Assembly: GCA_903837345.1 (NCBI GenBank)
Contig: CAILUG010000002.1
Coordinates: 1-56,810 of the forward strand
From: an uncultured Gammaproteobacteria bacterium
Lineage (GTDB): Bacteria; Pseudomonadota; Gammaproteobacteria; Pseudomonadales; Pseudohongiellaceae
Direction: 5' to 3'
Length of the DNA: 56,810 bases
Shown: piece after piece, positions 1 to 7,093 of the stretch
Layout: each line of letters opens with the position of its first letter
Numbering within the stretch: position 1 is the stretch's first letter
Made by a program: the position numbers and the translations under genes
The notes under the pieces: model-generated
What the model was told of the DNA's origin: nothing
The model's input: only the letters and a program-made list of their open reading frames with translations
Databases searched by the model: none

Positions 1-28
1 TCTGGAAAGTTTTGCACGCTGATTAACA
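1..28. mobile_element. Terminus of an IS21-family-like element, cut by the window edge
   Basis: Read on the minus strand from position 28 outward, the sequence starts TGTTAATCAGCG and continues with CAAAACTTTCC. It nearly matches the element end at the right edge of the window (from 56673, TGTCAATCAGCG then CAAAACTTTCC), which is next to an IstB C-terminus. IS21-family ends begin with TG and carry repeated end sequences. The junction falls inside the integrase gene, so this is most likely the outer boundary of an inserted copy. Only 28 bases are visible, so the identity rests on the match to the right-hand end. Confidence 0.6.
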
Positions 29-601
29 TAATAGTCGTTTTGCGGTCTCCGTCTTAATATGCCACAAGTTCCCTCGGCTGCCATTCCGATGAGCGGTTTG
101 TTGCATCAAAACGTCAAGGATATGCCGCGTGCCTACATCTGCGACGATCAGTTTTCCGATAAGGGGGAAAGCGTAGGCTTTTAGTGTAGATGCCCACTGC
201 TTCCGGTGTTTCTCGTTGGTATAGTCCGAAGCGTGGGCTGACAGATAGGCGGCTGTACATTCTTGGAAGGTCTTCTGTCTTGAAGCTAATACGATGCTAT
301 CGCTTTTTCGTGCGCGTTTACGTCCTATCAAATTCACGCCGTTCCGCGCATCCGCAGAAAGCTCACGAGCCGCTTCCTTTGCCATTGCCAATGTAACCGT
401 TGGATATGACCCAAGCCCAATGACTTGCCGTTGCCCTGCAACACGAATACGAAGCACCCAAGACCGAGGCGGCGTTGTATTTGCGTGAATTGCTGGCCGT
501 ACTTGAAGCAATAACCCTGCGACACCTCCAACAGCATGCCACCCGGGCTTGATAAGGCGCTTCACCTCAAGGGCTACGAGCTCTTTCGCGATCTTCGGCA
601 T
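23..601 (-). pseudogene. P4-type tyrosine integrase, truncated by IS insertion
   Basis: The protein starts MPKIAKELVALEVKRLIKPG and shows the N-terminal arm-binding domain (DUF4102-like, with the family motif GLGSYPTVTLAMAKEAARE). A core-binding segment follows (KQWASTLKAYAFPLIGKLIV) up to KTETAKRLL. There the sequence runs into the IS21-like end and stops. The whole catalytic domain (R, H-x-x-R and Y residues) is absent from the window. P4-type integrases are normally about 400 residues and only about 190 remain, so this is a broken gene and a relic of an integrated island. An alternative start lies three codons upstream at 610. Neither start has a clear ribosome binding site. Confidence 0.82.
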
Positions 602-731
602 ACCATCCAACTGATCAAAAATATTGAAATTGCATGGTACTTAATGACACGGCGTGGAGCAATTAAAACCAGTAAATCCTTTAATAACAATAATTTACAA
701 TATTCTATCGTGTTGGGTGACACAATGCTTT

Positions 732-750
732 GGCGGACACCCTCTCCGCC
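732..750. terminator. Possible weak terminator hairpin between prc and the integrase remnant
   Basis: A 6-bp stem (GGCGGA / TCCGCC) with a 7-nt loop lies just downstream of the prc stop. It is followed by ATTTTC on the plus strand but lacks a T-run on the minus strand, the direction in which prc is transcribed. It is therefore only a weak candidate. Confidence 0.25.
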
Positions 751-761
751 ATTTTCGTCGC

Positions 762-2993
762 TCAGTTCTGTTTTGCAGCCACCGATATTTTCTTGCCGGT
801 TTGCAGCTCGCCCAGGTCGATCAGAATCTTGCCACTCTCGACCAGGTACGGGTCTGGTTCCTTCGGTTTGTCTTTGCCATCGGCGCCTTTCTTCGCGGTC
901 GAGGGTGCGCCATCCTTAAGCGCGGGTTTGGTCGCTTCGAAATCAGCAGACTTTTCATCCAGACTGTTACCGTCGGCGTCCTTGTTGCCATCCTTGTCCA
1001 TGGCCTTGACGTCGGCGAACAGCTCAAGCCCCTTGGCTTTGCGGCGCGTGTTTTCCTGTTTCAAACGCCACTCGTCGCGCTGTTTGCGTTCGGCCAGCAG
1101 TTTGGCTTCGTTCAATGGCAGCAGGTTGGTGGCCTGTTCGCGTTTGGCCTCGGCAATTTCGGCACGGATGAACACGAAATCCGGATCATCACGCAGACGT
1201 ACGTCATGCTTTGCGTTGAGTGAAGGCACCAGCAGACGGAAGTCGGCATAGGGACGATAGAAGTTCGCTACATCAATGGTGTCCCAGGGCAGGGCAGTGG
1301 GCAGCGCGTTCTCGCCGATGTCGTCGGACACATCGTACAGATCAGGGAACTTGATATTGGGTGTCACGCCCTTGTGCTGGGTGCTTTCACCGGAAATGCG
1401 ATAGAACTTGGAGCGGGTGATCTTGATCTGGCCTTCGCCCATCGGGATCAGCTCCTGCACGGTGCCTTTGCCAAAGGTCTGGCTACCGACGATCAGGCCG
1501 CGCTGATAGTCCTGGATGGCGCCGGCAAAAATTTCGGAGGCAGAGGCGCTGAGCCTGTTTACCAATACGGCCAGCGGGCCATCGTAGCTGGTATCGGAAT
1601 CAGGATTGCCCAGCACGGTGATTTCACCTTCAGCGTCTTTCACCTGCACAGTCGGTCCGCGCTTCACGAACAGGCCCACCAGTTCGCTGGCCTCGGTAAG
1701 GGAACCACCGCCATTGTTGCGCAGATCGATTACCAGTCCTTCGATATTTTCCTTTTTCAGTTTGGTCAACAACTGGTCCACATCGCGGGTGCTGCTTTTG
1801 TAATCGGGGTCGCGACGCTGCAGGGCTTCAAAATCCACATAGAAAGCCGGCAGTTCGATCACGCCGATCTTGTGCTTGACGCCACCGTATTCGACATCCA
1901 CGACTTCGCTCTTGGCAGAGGAATCTTCCAGTTTGACTTTTTCGCGGGTGATTCTGATTATTTTGGAATCCAGTTTGCTGCCCTTGGGCAGCACATTCAG
2001 GCGTACCACCGAGCCTTTTTCACCGCGCACCAGATCCACCACATCATCAACGCGCCAGCCGACCACATCGACAAAAGCCTTGTCGCCCTGGGCAACGCCA
2101 ACGATGCGGTCGTCAGGATGCAGTTCGCCGTTCTTGTCGGCCGGGCCGCCGGTGACGATGCTGACTACCTTGGTATATTCATCATCAGTGGTGAGCACGG
2201 CACCGATGCCTTCCAGTGACAGGCGCATGCTCATGTTGAAATTCTCGGCCGCGCGCGGTGCGTAATACTGGGTGTGCGGATCGAATGCCATCGTCATCGC
2301 ATCCATATAGCGCTGGTACACATCCAGCGTGTTGATGCGCAGCACCTGGCTCAATTGCGAACGGAAACGCTTGGCCAGCAGTTCACGCACTTCCTTGATC
2401 GGTTTGTCGGTAAGCTTGAGGCTGAGCACCGAGCTCTTTACCTGGCGACGCCAGAGATCTTCCAGTGCTGCATGGTCTGCAGGCCATGCTGCTTTCGAGC
2501 GATCGAGTTCTATGGATTCATCGGCAGTGAAATCGAAATCGGTAGGGTCGGTTTCCACCCGTTTGATCGAATACACCAGCCGTTCGATCAGCCGCTGGTT
2601 GTAGCGGTTGAACATCAGGTAACCGGTCTTCACGTCACCGGCTTTCAGTTGGTCATCCAGCTTGGTGCGATATTGCTCAAATTCGGCGATGTCAGTCTGG
2701 GTGAAATACATGCGGCTGCCATCCAGTGATTTGATATAGCCGTCCAGCATCTTGCCGGAAAAGCTGTCGTTGAACTGGATGTGCGAATAATGGTTACGCA
2801 GCAGCTGATCCATGATGGCCTGGGTGGTTTTGCCATACTCGGGCGCAGGCTGCATTGCATGGTAGACGGCGCTTACATCGAGCGGGATTTCGGCGGGCAG
2901 GATTGAAGCCGGCTGTGCTGCCAACAACCGTGTGCCCAGCAACAAGGAAAACCACAGGCCGGACAAGCGTGCGGTTCTGCCATTCATGAACAT
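762..2993 (-). CDS. prc: Carboxy-terminal processing (tail-specific) protease Prc
   Basis: Periplasmic serine protease of family S41 that degrades or trims proteins from their C-termini; in E. coli it processes PBP3 and the amidase regulator MepS. The 743-residue product has an N-terminal signal sequence (hydrophobic stretch LWFSLLLGTRLLAA, about residues 13-26), the Prc N-terminal domain, a PDZ domain at about 255-345, and the S41 core. The core holds LSASASEIF with the catalytic Ser at about 484, and TFGKGTVQ with the catalytic Lys at about 509; the 25-residue spacing equals that of E. coli S452/K477. A basic, lysine-rich C-terminal region follows. It is somewhat longer than the E. coli protein (682). 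The start at 2993 has GAGG eight bases upstream. It stands alone on the minus strand, downstream of the recombinase gene. Confidence 0.95.
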   Translation of the reverse strand: MFMNGRTARLSGLWFSLLLGTRLLAAQPASILPAEIPLDVSAVYHAMQPAPEYGKTTQAIMDQLLRNHYSHIQFNDSFSGKMLDGYIKSLDGSRMYFTQTDIAEFEQYRTKLDDQLKAGDVKTGYLMFNRYNQRLIERLVYSIKRVETDPTDFDFTADESIELDRSKAAWPADHAALEDLWRRQVKSSVLSLKLTDKPIKEVRELLAKRFRSQLSQVLRINTLDVYQRYMDAMTMAFDPHTQYYAPRAAENFNMSMRLSLEGIGAVLTTDDEYTKVVSIVTGGPADKNGELHPDDRIVGVAQGDKAFVDVVGWRVDDVVDLVRGEKGSVVRLNVLPKGSKLDSKIIRITREKVKLEDSSAKSEVVDVEYGGVKHKIGVIELPAFYVDFEALQRRDPDYKSSTRDVDQLLTKLKKENIEGLVIDLRNNGGGSLTEASELVGLFVKRGPTVQVKDAEGEITVLGNPDSDTSYDGPLAVLVNRLSASASEIFAGAIQDYQRGLIVGSQTFGKGTVQELIPMGEGQIKITRSKFYRISGESTQHKGVTPNIKFPDLYDVSDDIGENALPTALPWDTIDVANFYRPYADFRLLVPSLNAKHDVRLRDDPDFVFIRAEIAEAKREQATNLLPLNEAKLLAERKQRDEWRLKQENTRRKAKGLELFADVKAMDKDGNKDADGNSLDEKSADFEATKPALKDGAPSTAKKGADGKDKPKEPDPYLVESGKILIDLGELQTGKKISVAAKQN

Positions 2994-3099
2994 TTTTGCT
3001 ACCTCGGATTCAATACTTTGCTACGGGCTTGCTGGATGCCAGTATGCCGGATAATTGTGGATAAATTAGCTTATTTACTGCGGACTTGCATTGCCTTTT

Positions 3100-4329
3100 T
3101 CAACTGCTGCGATCAATGATTTTCTTGCGTGCTGATGCATGGCGTTCCTTCAATTCCACATCTATGTAGCGGTCGGTGATTGCGCTCGAGCCGTGACCGG
3201 CATCGTCCCGCACATGTTCCCTGGGCCTGAACTTCACATCTTCGGAAATGCCGGTATGCCGCAGCCAGTGCACCGTGGCCGCACCCAACTGGGTGGCTTC
3301 TTCCTGCATTCCTTCCTGTTCAAGCTTAAAGACCGCTTTATCGAAACAAAGTTGCACGATTGAGCGAATCTGACGCGTACTTGATATGCCGCCATCACCA
3401 CGGGTCTTGTGGACGAGCGGGGTGTTTTCGCCGGGTGAGGGCAGTTGACTGAGATTGCGGGACGCCCGGTAGCGTTTCAGTACCGCCAGCATGCTGTCAC
3501 TGACTGACACAACCCGCTCCTTGTTGCCCTTGCCTACGGTCCGGAACCACCAGTTTCCCTCCAGATCGCGTTCAAAGTCACCCATGCGCGGGGTCCAGCG
3601 CGGCGTTTCCACCAGCTCTGATATACGCAGGTACATGCCAAACAGTGCCTGCATGATGAACAAAGTTCGTTCATGGGTGGCGGGATCAGCTTCCGCCAGG
3701 TCCTTGGCGGTTTCCATCACCACGTTCCATTGCAGCTCCGACAAGCGCCGGATCGGCCGGGCGTGCTGGCTTTTGCGTACCAGTTTGTTCTTTTGGCGGA
3801 TCTGCGCCACCGGGTTGGCATTCAGATATTCCTCCTGAATCAGGAAGTTAAAGAAACTTCCTAAAACAGCCAGCAAGGACTGGATACCGCTTTGCGACAA
3901 GTTGTAAGGGGTGTTTTGCCGGTTCTCGGTGGCCACCACGTAGGGCCGCCAGTCCGGGTTGGGCACGCGCTGGCCCTGGTTCTCGATATAACGCGGCACG
4001 TTTTTGGTGCCTATCCAGGCCTTGGGTGGCTTTTTGGCAAAGTCGACATAATCCTCGATATCCTCGCGCCGTACGTCCTTGAGTGACTTGTCGCTGCACA
4101 ACCAGCACCAGTGCAGGAAATGTTCGATTTCACGCCGGTAAGTGGAAAAGGTATCGGGGCTGCCACGATAGCTGTAAAGGAACTCACTGGCGCACTGGTA
4201 GTCATCAACCGCATGGGCCGGTACTTGTTCCAGTTGCAGGTGATCGACGTTGGCAATGCGATGCCTGAATGGATTCTGCATGGATTCCAGCGTATCGAAA
4301 AACGGAATCGGAGCTTGTCGAGATGACAT
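3100..4329 (-). CDS. Orphan tyrosine recombinase (phage-integrase family)
   Basis: Site-specific recombinase of 409 residues with an N-terminal SAM-like core-binding domain (about 45-185, YQCASEFLYSYRG onward) and a complete catalytic domain. All family residues are visible: Arg in YLRISEL, Lys in VGKGNKERVV, HWLRHTG for H-x-x-R, the second His in GHGSSAITDR, and the Tyr nucleophile in TDRYIDV. It is not XerC or XerD by length (about 300) and is not fused to anything. There are no phage, transposon or conjugation genes beside it. Directly upstream lie a TATAAT box, a 12-bp palindrome and a 34-bp palindromic site with 13-8-13 geometry, which is a plausible recombination or operator site for this enzyme. 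Role unknown; candidates are resolution or inversion at that site, or a domesticated integrase. Confidence 0.88.
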   Translation of the reverse strand: MSSRQAPIPFFDTLESMQNPFRHRIANVDHLQLEQVPAHAVDDYQCASEFLYSYRGSPDTFSTYRREIEHFLHWCWLCSDKSLKDVRREDIEDYVDFAKKPPKAWIGTKNVPRYIENQGQRVPNPDWRPYVVATENRQNTPYNLSQSGIQSLLAVLGSFFNFLIQEEYLNANPVAQIRQKNKLVRKSQHARPIRRLSELQWNVVMETAKDLAEADPATHERTLFIMQALFGMYLRISELVETPRWTPRMGDFERDLEGNWWFRTVGKGNKERVVSVSDSMLAVLKRYRASRNLSQLPSPGENTPLVHKTRGDGGISSTRQIRSIVQLCFDKAVFKLEQEGMQEEATQLGAATVHWLRHTGISEDVKFRPREHVRDDAGHGSSAITDRYIDVELKERHASARKKIIDRSS

Positions 4330-4367
4330 TAAGTATATCCTTTAAATATCTGATAAATAACGGATAA

Positions 4368-4379
4368 AAGTAGCTACTT
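4368..4379. promoter_or_regulatory. 12-bp perfect palindrome in the recombinase leader
   Basis: AAGTAGCTACTT is self-complementary and lies between the candidate -10 box (4395-4400) and the recombinase start (4329). It could be an operator in the leader of the recombinase mRNA. No matching regulator is visible in the window. Confidence 0.4.
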
Positions 4380-4394
4380 AAAGTGAATTCTAGG

Positions 4395-4400
4395 ATTATA
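4395..4400 (-). promoter_or_regulatory. Candidate -10 box for the recombinase gene
   Basis: The minus strand reads TATAAT, a perfect sigma-70 -10 hexamer about 66 bases upstream of the start codon. No good -35 is found at the usual spacing, because that stretch is occupied by the centre of the 34-bp palindrome. Anything bound to the palindrome would therefore overlap RNA polymerase. Confidence 0.45.
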
Positions 4401-4401
4401 C

Positions 4402-4435
4402 ACTATTTCCGGTAATAAAGATTACCGGAAATAGT
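4402..4435. repeat. 34-bp palindrome with loxP-like 13-8-13 geometry
   Basis: The left arm ACTATTTCCGGTAAT (4402-4416) is perfectly inverted at 4421-4435 around the asymmetric centre AAAG. The total is 34 bp, so it can be read as 13-bp arms around an 8-bp asymmetric spacer, the layout of loxP-type sites bound by tyrosine recombinases. It lies between gor and the orphan tyrosine recombinase gene. A terminator for gor is the alternative, but the stem is AT-rich and no T-run follows on the minus strand. An operator is a third possibility because it covers the -35 region. Confidence 0.65.
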
Positions 4436-4478
4436 AAAGGGCAATAAAGCTCAGGTCAACTGGATTCTTCACACGCCC

Positions 4479-5837
4479 CTAACGGCTGCGGGTCCTCAAC
4501 GTCAACAGCTCTTCGGCCATGGTGGGATGAATGCCGATGGTGGCATCAAGTTGGGTTTTGGTGAGCCCGCAAGTCATTGCCACAGCAAAGCCTTGCATGA
4601 TTTCGCCGGCGTGTTCGCCGACCATATGAATCCCGAGCACCCGGTCAGTGCCGGTATCGACGATCACTTTCATATAGGCACGTTCGTCTCGGCCTGAAAG
4701 TGTATGGCGTAAGGGCCGGAACCCTGTCTCAAAGATGGCTATGGCTTGTGCCCTGTCGCGGGCTTCGGCTTCAGTGAAACCCACTGTGGCAATATTGGGG
4801 TGGCCAAACACGGCAGTGGCAATCCTGTGATAATCCAGCGTGTTGGCCGGTTCCTTGCCAAACAGCTGCCTCACGACCAGCATTGCTTCCGCCAAAGCTA
4901 CCGGCGTCAGGGCTTTATGGCCCACCACATCGCCAATGGCGTAAATGGTCGGCTCGGCGGTGCGGAAGCTGGTATCCACTTTGATTTTGCCATGCTGGTC
5001 GAGGCCGACCCTGGTGTTTTCCAGGCCCAGACCTTCCACGTTGGGTGTGCGTCCCAGTGCGGCCAGCACCTGGTCAACTTCGAGCGTGGAATCGTCGATG
5101 AAACTGGCCAACAGCCCGCCTTTGCCGTTGCTGACCAGTGACCGGATCTGTCTGCCCGGCAGCATCTGGCAATGTTTGCCGGCCTCAATCATGAAATGCT
5201 TGCGTACATCCTCATCAAAGCCTCGCAACGGCAGCTCACTGCGCCAGCTGAGCCAGGTCTTGACCCCCAGCCCGGCAAAAATGCCGGCAAATTCGACACC
5301 GATATAGCCAGCGCCGAGAATCAGTATGCGCCCAGGCAAGCTGGGCAAATCAAAGATCTGGTCTGAACTCAACGCCAGTTCACTGCCCTGAAAATGCGGC
5401 CGCTCCGGCCTGCTGCCGGTACAGATCAGGATAAAGCGTGTCTTGTACTGGTGGCCGTTGACTTCCACGGTAACGGAATCGAGCACGCGGGCATGGCCGG
5501 CAAACAGGCTGACTCCGGCTTTCACCAGCAGGTTCTCATAGATGGCATTGAGCCGGCTGATTTCACGGATCTTGTTGTCACGCAAGGTGGGCCAATCGAA
5601 ACTGATCTGCCCCAACTGCCAGCCAAACCCGGCTGCATCAGCAAAGTCAGCACTGTATTGGCTGGCATAGCTGTAGAGCTTCTTGGGCACACAACCCACA
5701 TTGACGCAGGTTCCCCCCAACTGTTTGTTTTCGGCAATAGCCACTCTGGCGCCCAGGGCGGCGGCTGTGCGGGCGGCCCTGACTCCGGCGGAACCGGCTC
5801 CGATCACAAACAGGTCAAATTCAGGAATAACGTGCAT
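4479..5837 (-). CDS. gor: Glutathione-disulfide reductase
   Basis: NADPH-dependent flavoenzyme that reduces oxidised glutathione in the cytoplasm. The 452 residues match the family length (E. coli 450). The N-terminus has the FAD-binding motif VIGAGSAGVRAA (11-22). The redox disulfide sits in GGTCVNVGCVPKKL (Cys44 and Cys49). The NADPH domain has GAGYIGVEFAGIFAG followed by arginines in WRSELPLRGFD, which favours NADPH over NADH. The C-terminal interface has the catalytic His in IGIHPTMAEEL. It is transcribed divergently from the regulator at 5980, with about 140 bp between the starts. It is followed by the 34-bp palindrome. Confidence 0.95.
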   Translation of the reverse strand: MHVIPEFDLFVIGAGSAGVRAARTAAALGARVAIAENKQLGGTCVNVGCVPKKLYSYASQYSADFADAAGFGWQLGQISFDWPTLRDNKIREISRLNAIYENLLVKAGVSLFAGHARVLDSVTVEVNGHQYKTRFILICTGSRPERPHFQGSELALSSDQIFDLPSLPGRILILGAGYIGVEFAGIFAGLGVKTWLSWRSELPLRGFDEDVRKHFMIEAGKHCQMLPGRQIRSLVSNGKGGLLASFIDDSTLEVDQVLAALGRTPNVEGLGLENTRVGLDQHGKIKVDTSFRTAEPTIYAIGDVVGHKALTPVALAEAMLVVRQLFGKEPANTLDYHRIATAVFGHPNIATVGFTEAEARDRAQAIAIFETGFRPLRHTLSGRDERAYMKVIVDTGTDRVLGIHMVGEHAGEIMQGFAVAMTCGLTKTQLDATIGIHPTMAEELLTLRTRSR

Positions 5838-5916
5838 AAGTAGGCAATTTTCTCAAAAAGGGTCTGGTAGCGTATTCATATCACGGATTATGATGCTGGC
5901 GTTGTTTCCGGCAGAA

Positions 5917-5945
5917 TTGAATTGTCACGCCCGATAAAGCATTAT
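5917..5945 (+). promoter_or_regulatory. Candidate sigma-70 promoter for the RHH regulator gene
   Basis: TTGAAT (5917-5922), a 17-base spacer and CATTAT (5940-5945) lie 35 bases upstream of the start codon at 5980. Each hexamer matches consensus at 4 of 6 positions. Called from sequence only. Confidence 0.35.
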
Positions 5946-5979
5946 CCTATCCAGAATTTTCCGAAAGGAGTAAAGGATC

Positions 5980-6381
5980 ATGACCAGCGACTTTGCAAGT
6001 GCAGCTGACAGCCCGGCACCGGTACCCGCAGCCAATGCCAGCAACCCTGCTGCCGAAAGCCATCAGGAACACCATGATTTTGACCAGCATGATCGCTCAC
6101 GCGGCCCGGCAATGGTGGAAAAATTTGTAATCCGCCTGCCCCTGGGTTTGCGTGACCAGATCAAGCAGCTGTCCGAGCATAACCGTCGCAGCATGAATTC
6201 CGAAATCATCATGGTGCTTGAGAGCTATATCAAGCAGCAATTGGTGCAGCAGATGACTGATGCCAATGAAGACGGCAATTTCCAGGTGGGTTTGAGACAG
6301 ACCACCGAAACTGATCTTGGCCGTGTGCTGGAAAATCTGCCACAAGAGAAAAAAGCAGCTCTTATCGAACTGTTGGGATAA
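5980..6381 (+). CDS. Arc-family ribbon-helix-helix DNA-binding protein
   Basis: A 133-residue likely transcription factor. Residues about 45-85 (VEKFVIRLPLGLRDQIKQLS, then RRSMNSEIIMVLESYI) match the Arc-like ribbon-helix-helix fold: one DNA-contacting strand followed by two helices. The first 43 residues are low in complexity (Ala, Pro, His, Asp rich) and probably disordered. The C-terminal 45 residues are acidic to neutral and may mediate oligomerisation. AGGAG sits nine bases upstream of the ATG. Its targets cannot be read from the sequence. The neighbouring alkB-like gene begins 18 bases after its stop, so the two are probably co-transcribed. Confidence 0.8.
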   Translation: MTSDFASAADSPAPVPAANASNPAAESHQEHHDFDQHDRSRGPAMVEKFVIRLPLGLRDQIKQLSEHNRRSMNSEIIMVLESYIKQQLVQQMTDANEDGNFQVGLRQTTETDLGRVLENLPQEKKAALIELLG

Positions 6382-6399
6382 GTCCTGCGTCCTGCTGCC

Positions 6400-7023
6400 A
6401 TGCAAGGCGCACTGCTCGCTCCTGTATTTAGTGAAGACGGCGAGCAGTTGTTGCTGGCTGATGCCACGTTAAACTATTACCCTGCCTTTTATGCTCCTGC
6501 CAGCTGCGCGGATTATCTTCAGCGTCTGCGCACGGAAATTCCCTGGCAACAGGATTCACTGAACTTCGGTGGCAAATCTGTGCCGGTTCCGCGCTTGCAA
6601 GCGTGGTTCGGTGACAAGACCAGTCACTATGGTTACTCAGGTCTCAGGCTCCGCCCCCATCCCTGGACTGCCCTGCTCGCTTCGATGCGCGCGGATCTGC
6701 AAAGCCGTTTGTCGCTGCCTTTCAATTCGGTCTTGCTGAACTGGTATCGCGATGGCGCCGACAGTGTGGCCTGGCACAGTGATGATGAACGTGAGCTGGG
6801 AGCTGATCCACAGATAGCATCGCTCAGTTTCGGAACTGCACGCAGATTCGAACTGCGGCACAAACAGCATGGCAACCTGCAAAAAATCAATCTGACGGAT
6901 GGTTCATTGCTGGTGATGGGCAGCGGCACCCAGCGGCATTGGCAGCACCGCATCCCCAAGCAGCGCGGCGTGGAGGGTGACCGTATCAATCTTACTTTCC
7001 GATTCATCCACACGATGGCATGA
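6400..7023 (+). CDS. AlkB-type 2-oxoglutarate/Fe(II) dioxygenase
   Basis: Oxidative demethylase family that removes alkyl groups from damaged nucleic acid bases (1-methyladenine, 3-methylcytosine) using Fe(II) and 2-oxoglutarate. The 207 residues carry the metal triad in WHSDDE (His126, Asp128) and HWQHRIP (His183). The 2-oxoglutarate-binding arginines are in DRINLTFR (Arg195, Arg201). The NWYRDGADSVAWHSD segment and overall length are closer to the ALKBH2/3-type group than to E. coli AlkB, so I give no symbol. It follows the RHH regulator gene by 18 bases. Confidence 0.88.
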   Translation: MQGALLAPVFSEDGEQLLLADATLNYYPAFYAPASCADYLQRLRTEIPWQQDSLNFGGKSVPVPRLQAWFGDKTSHYGYSGLRLRPHPWTALLASMRADLQSRLSLPFNSVLLNWYRDGADSVAWHSDDERELGADPQIASLSFGTARRFELRHKQHGNLQKINLTDGSLLVMGSGTQRHWQHRIPKQRGVEGDRINLTFRFIHTMA

Positions 7024-7093
7024 TGCGAACCAGACGGTTTGGCGCGGCGATGCTGCGCCTTGCCATTGCTTTAAGTAATCCAGTGGACCCGGA

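Noticed and set aside
3100-4329. Calling the recombinase XerC or XerD
   Set aside because: At 409 residues it is about 100 longer than Xer proteins, and the adjacent palindrome does not match the 28-bp dif layout (11-6-11).
4402-4435. Reading the 34-bp palindrome simply as the gor terminator
   Set aside because: The stem is AT-rich and is followed on the transcribed strand by GTGTATAATCC, not by a T-run. It remains a fallback explanation but fits less well than an operator or recombination site.
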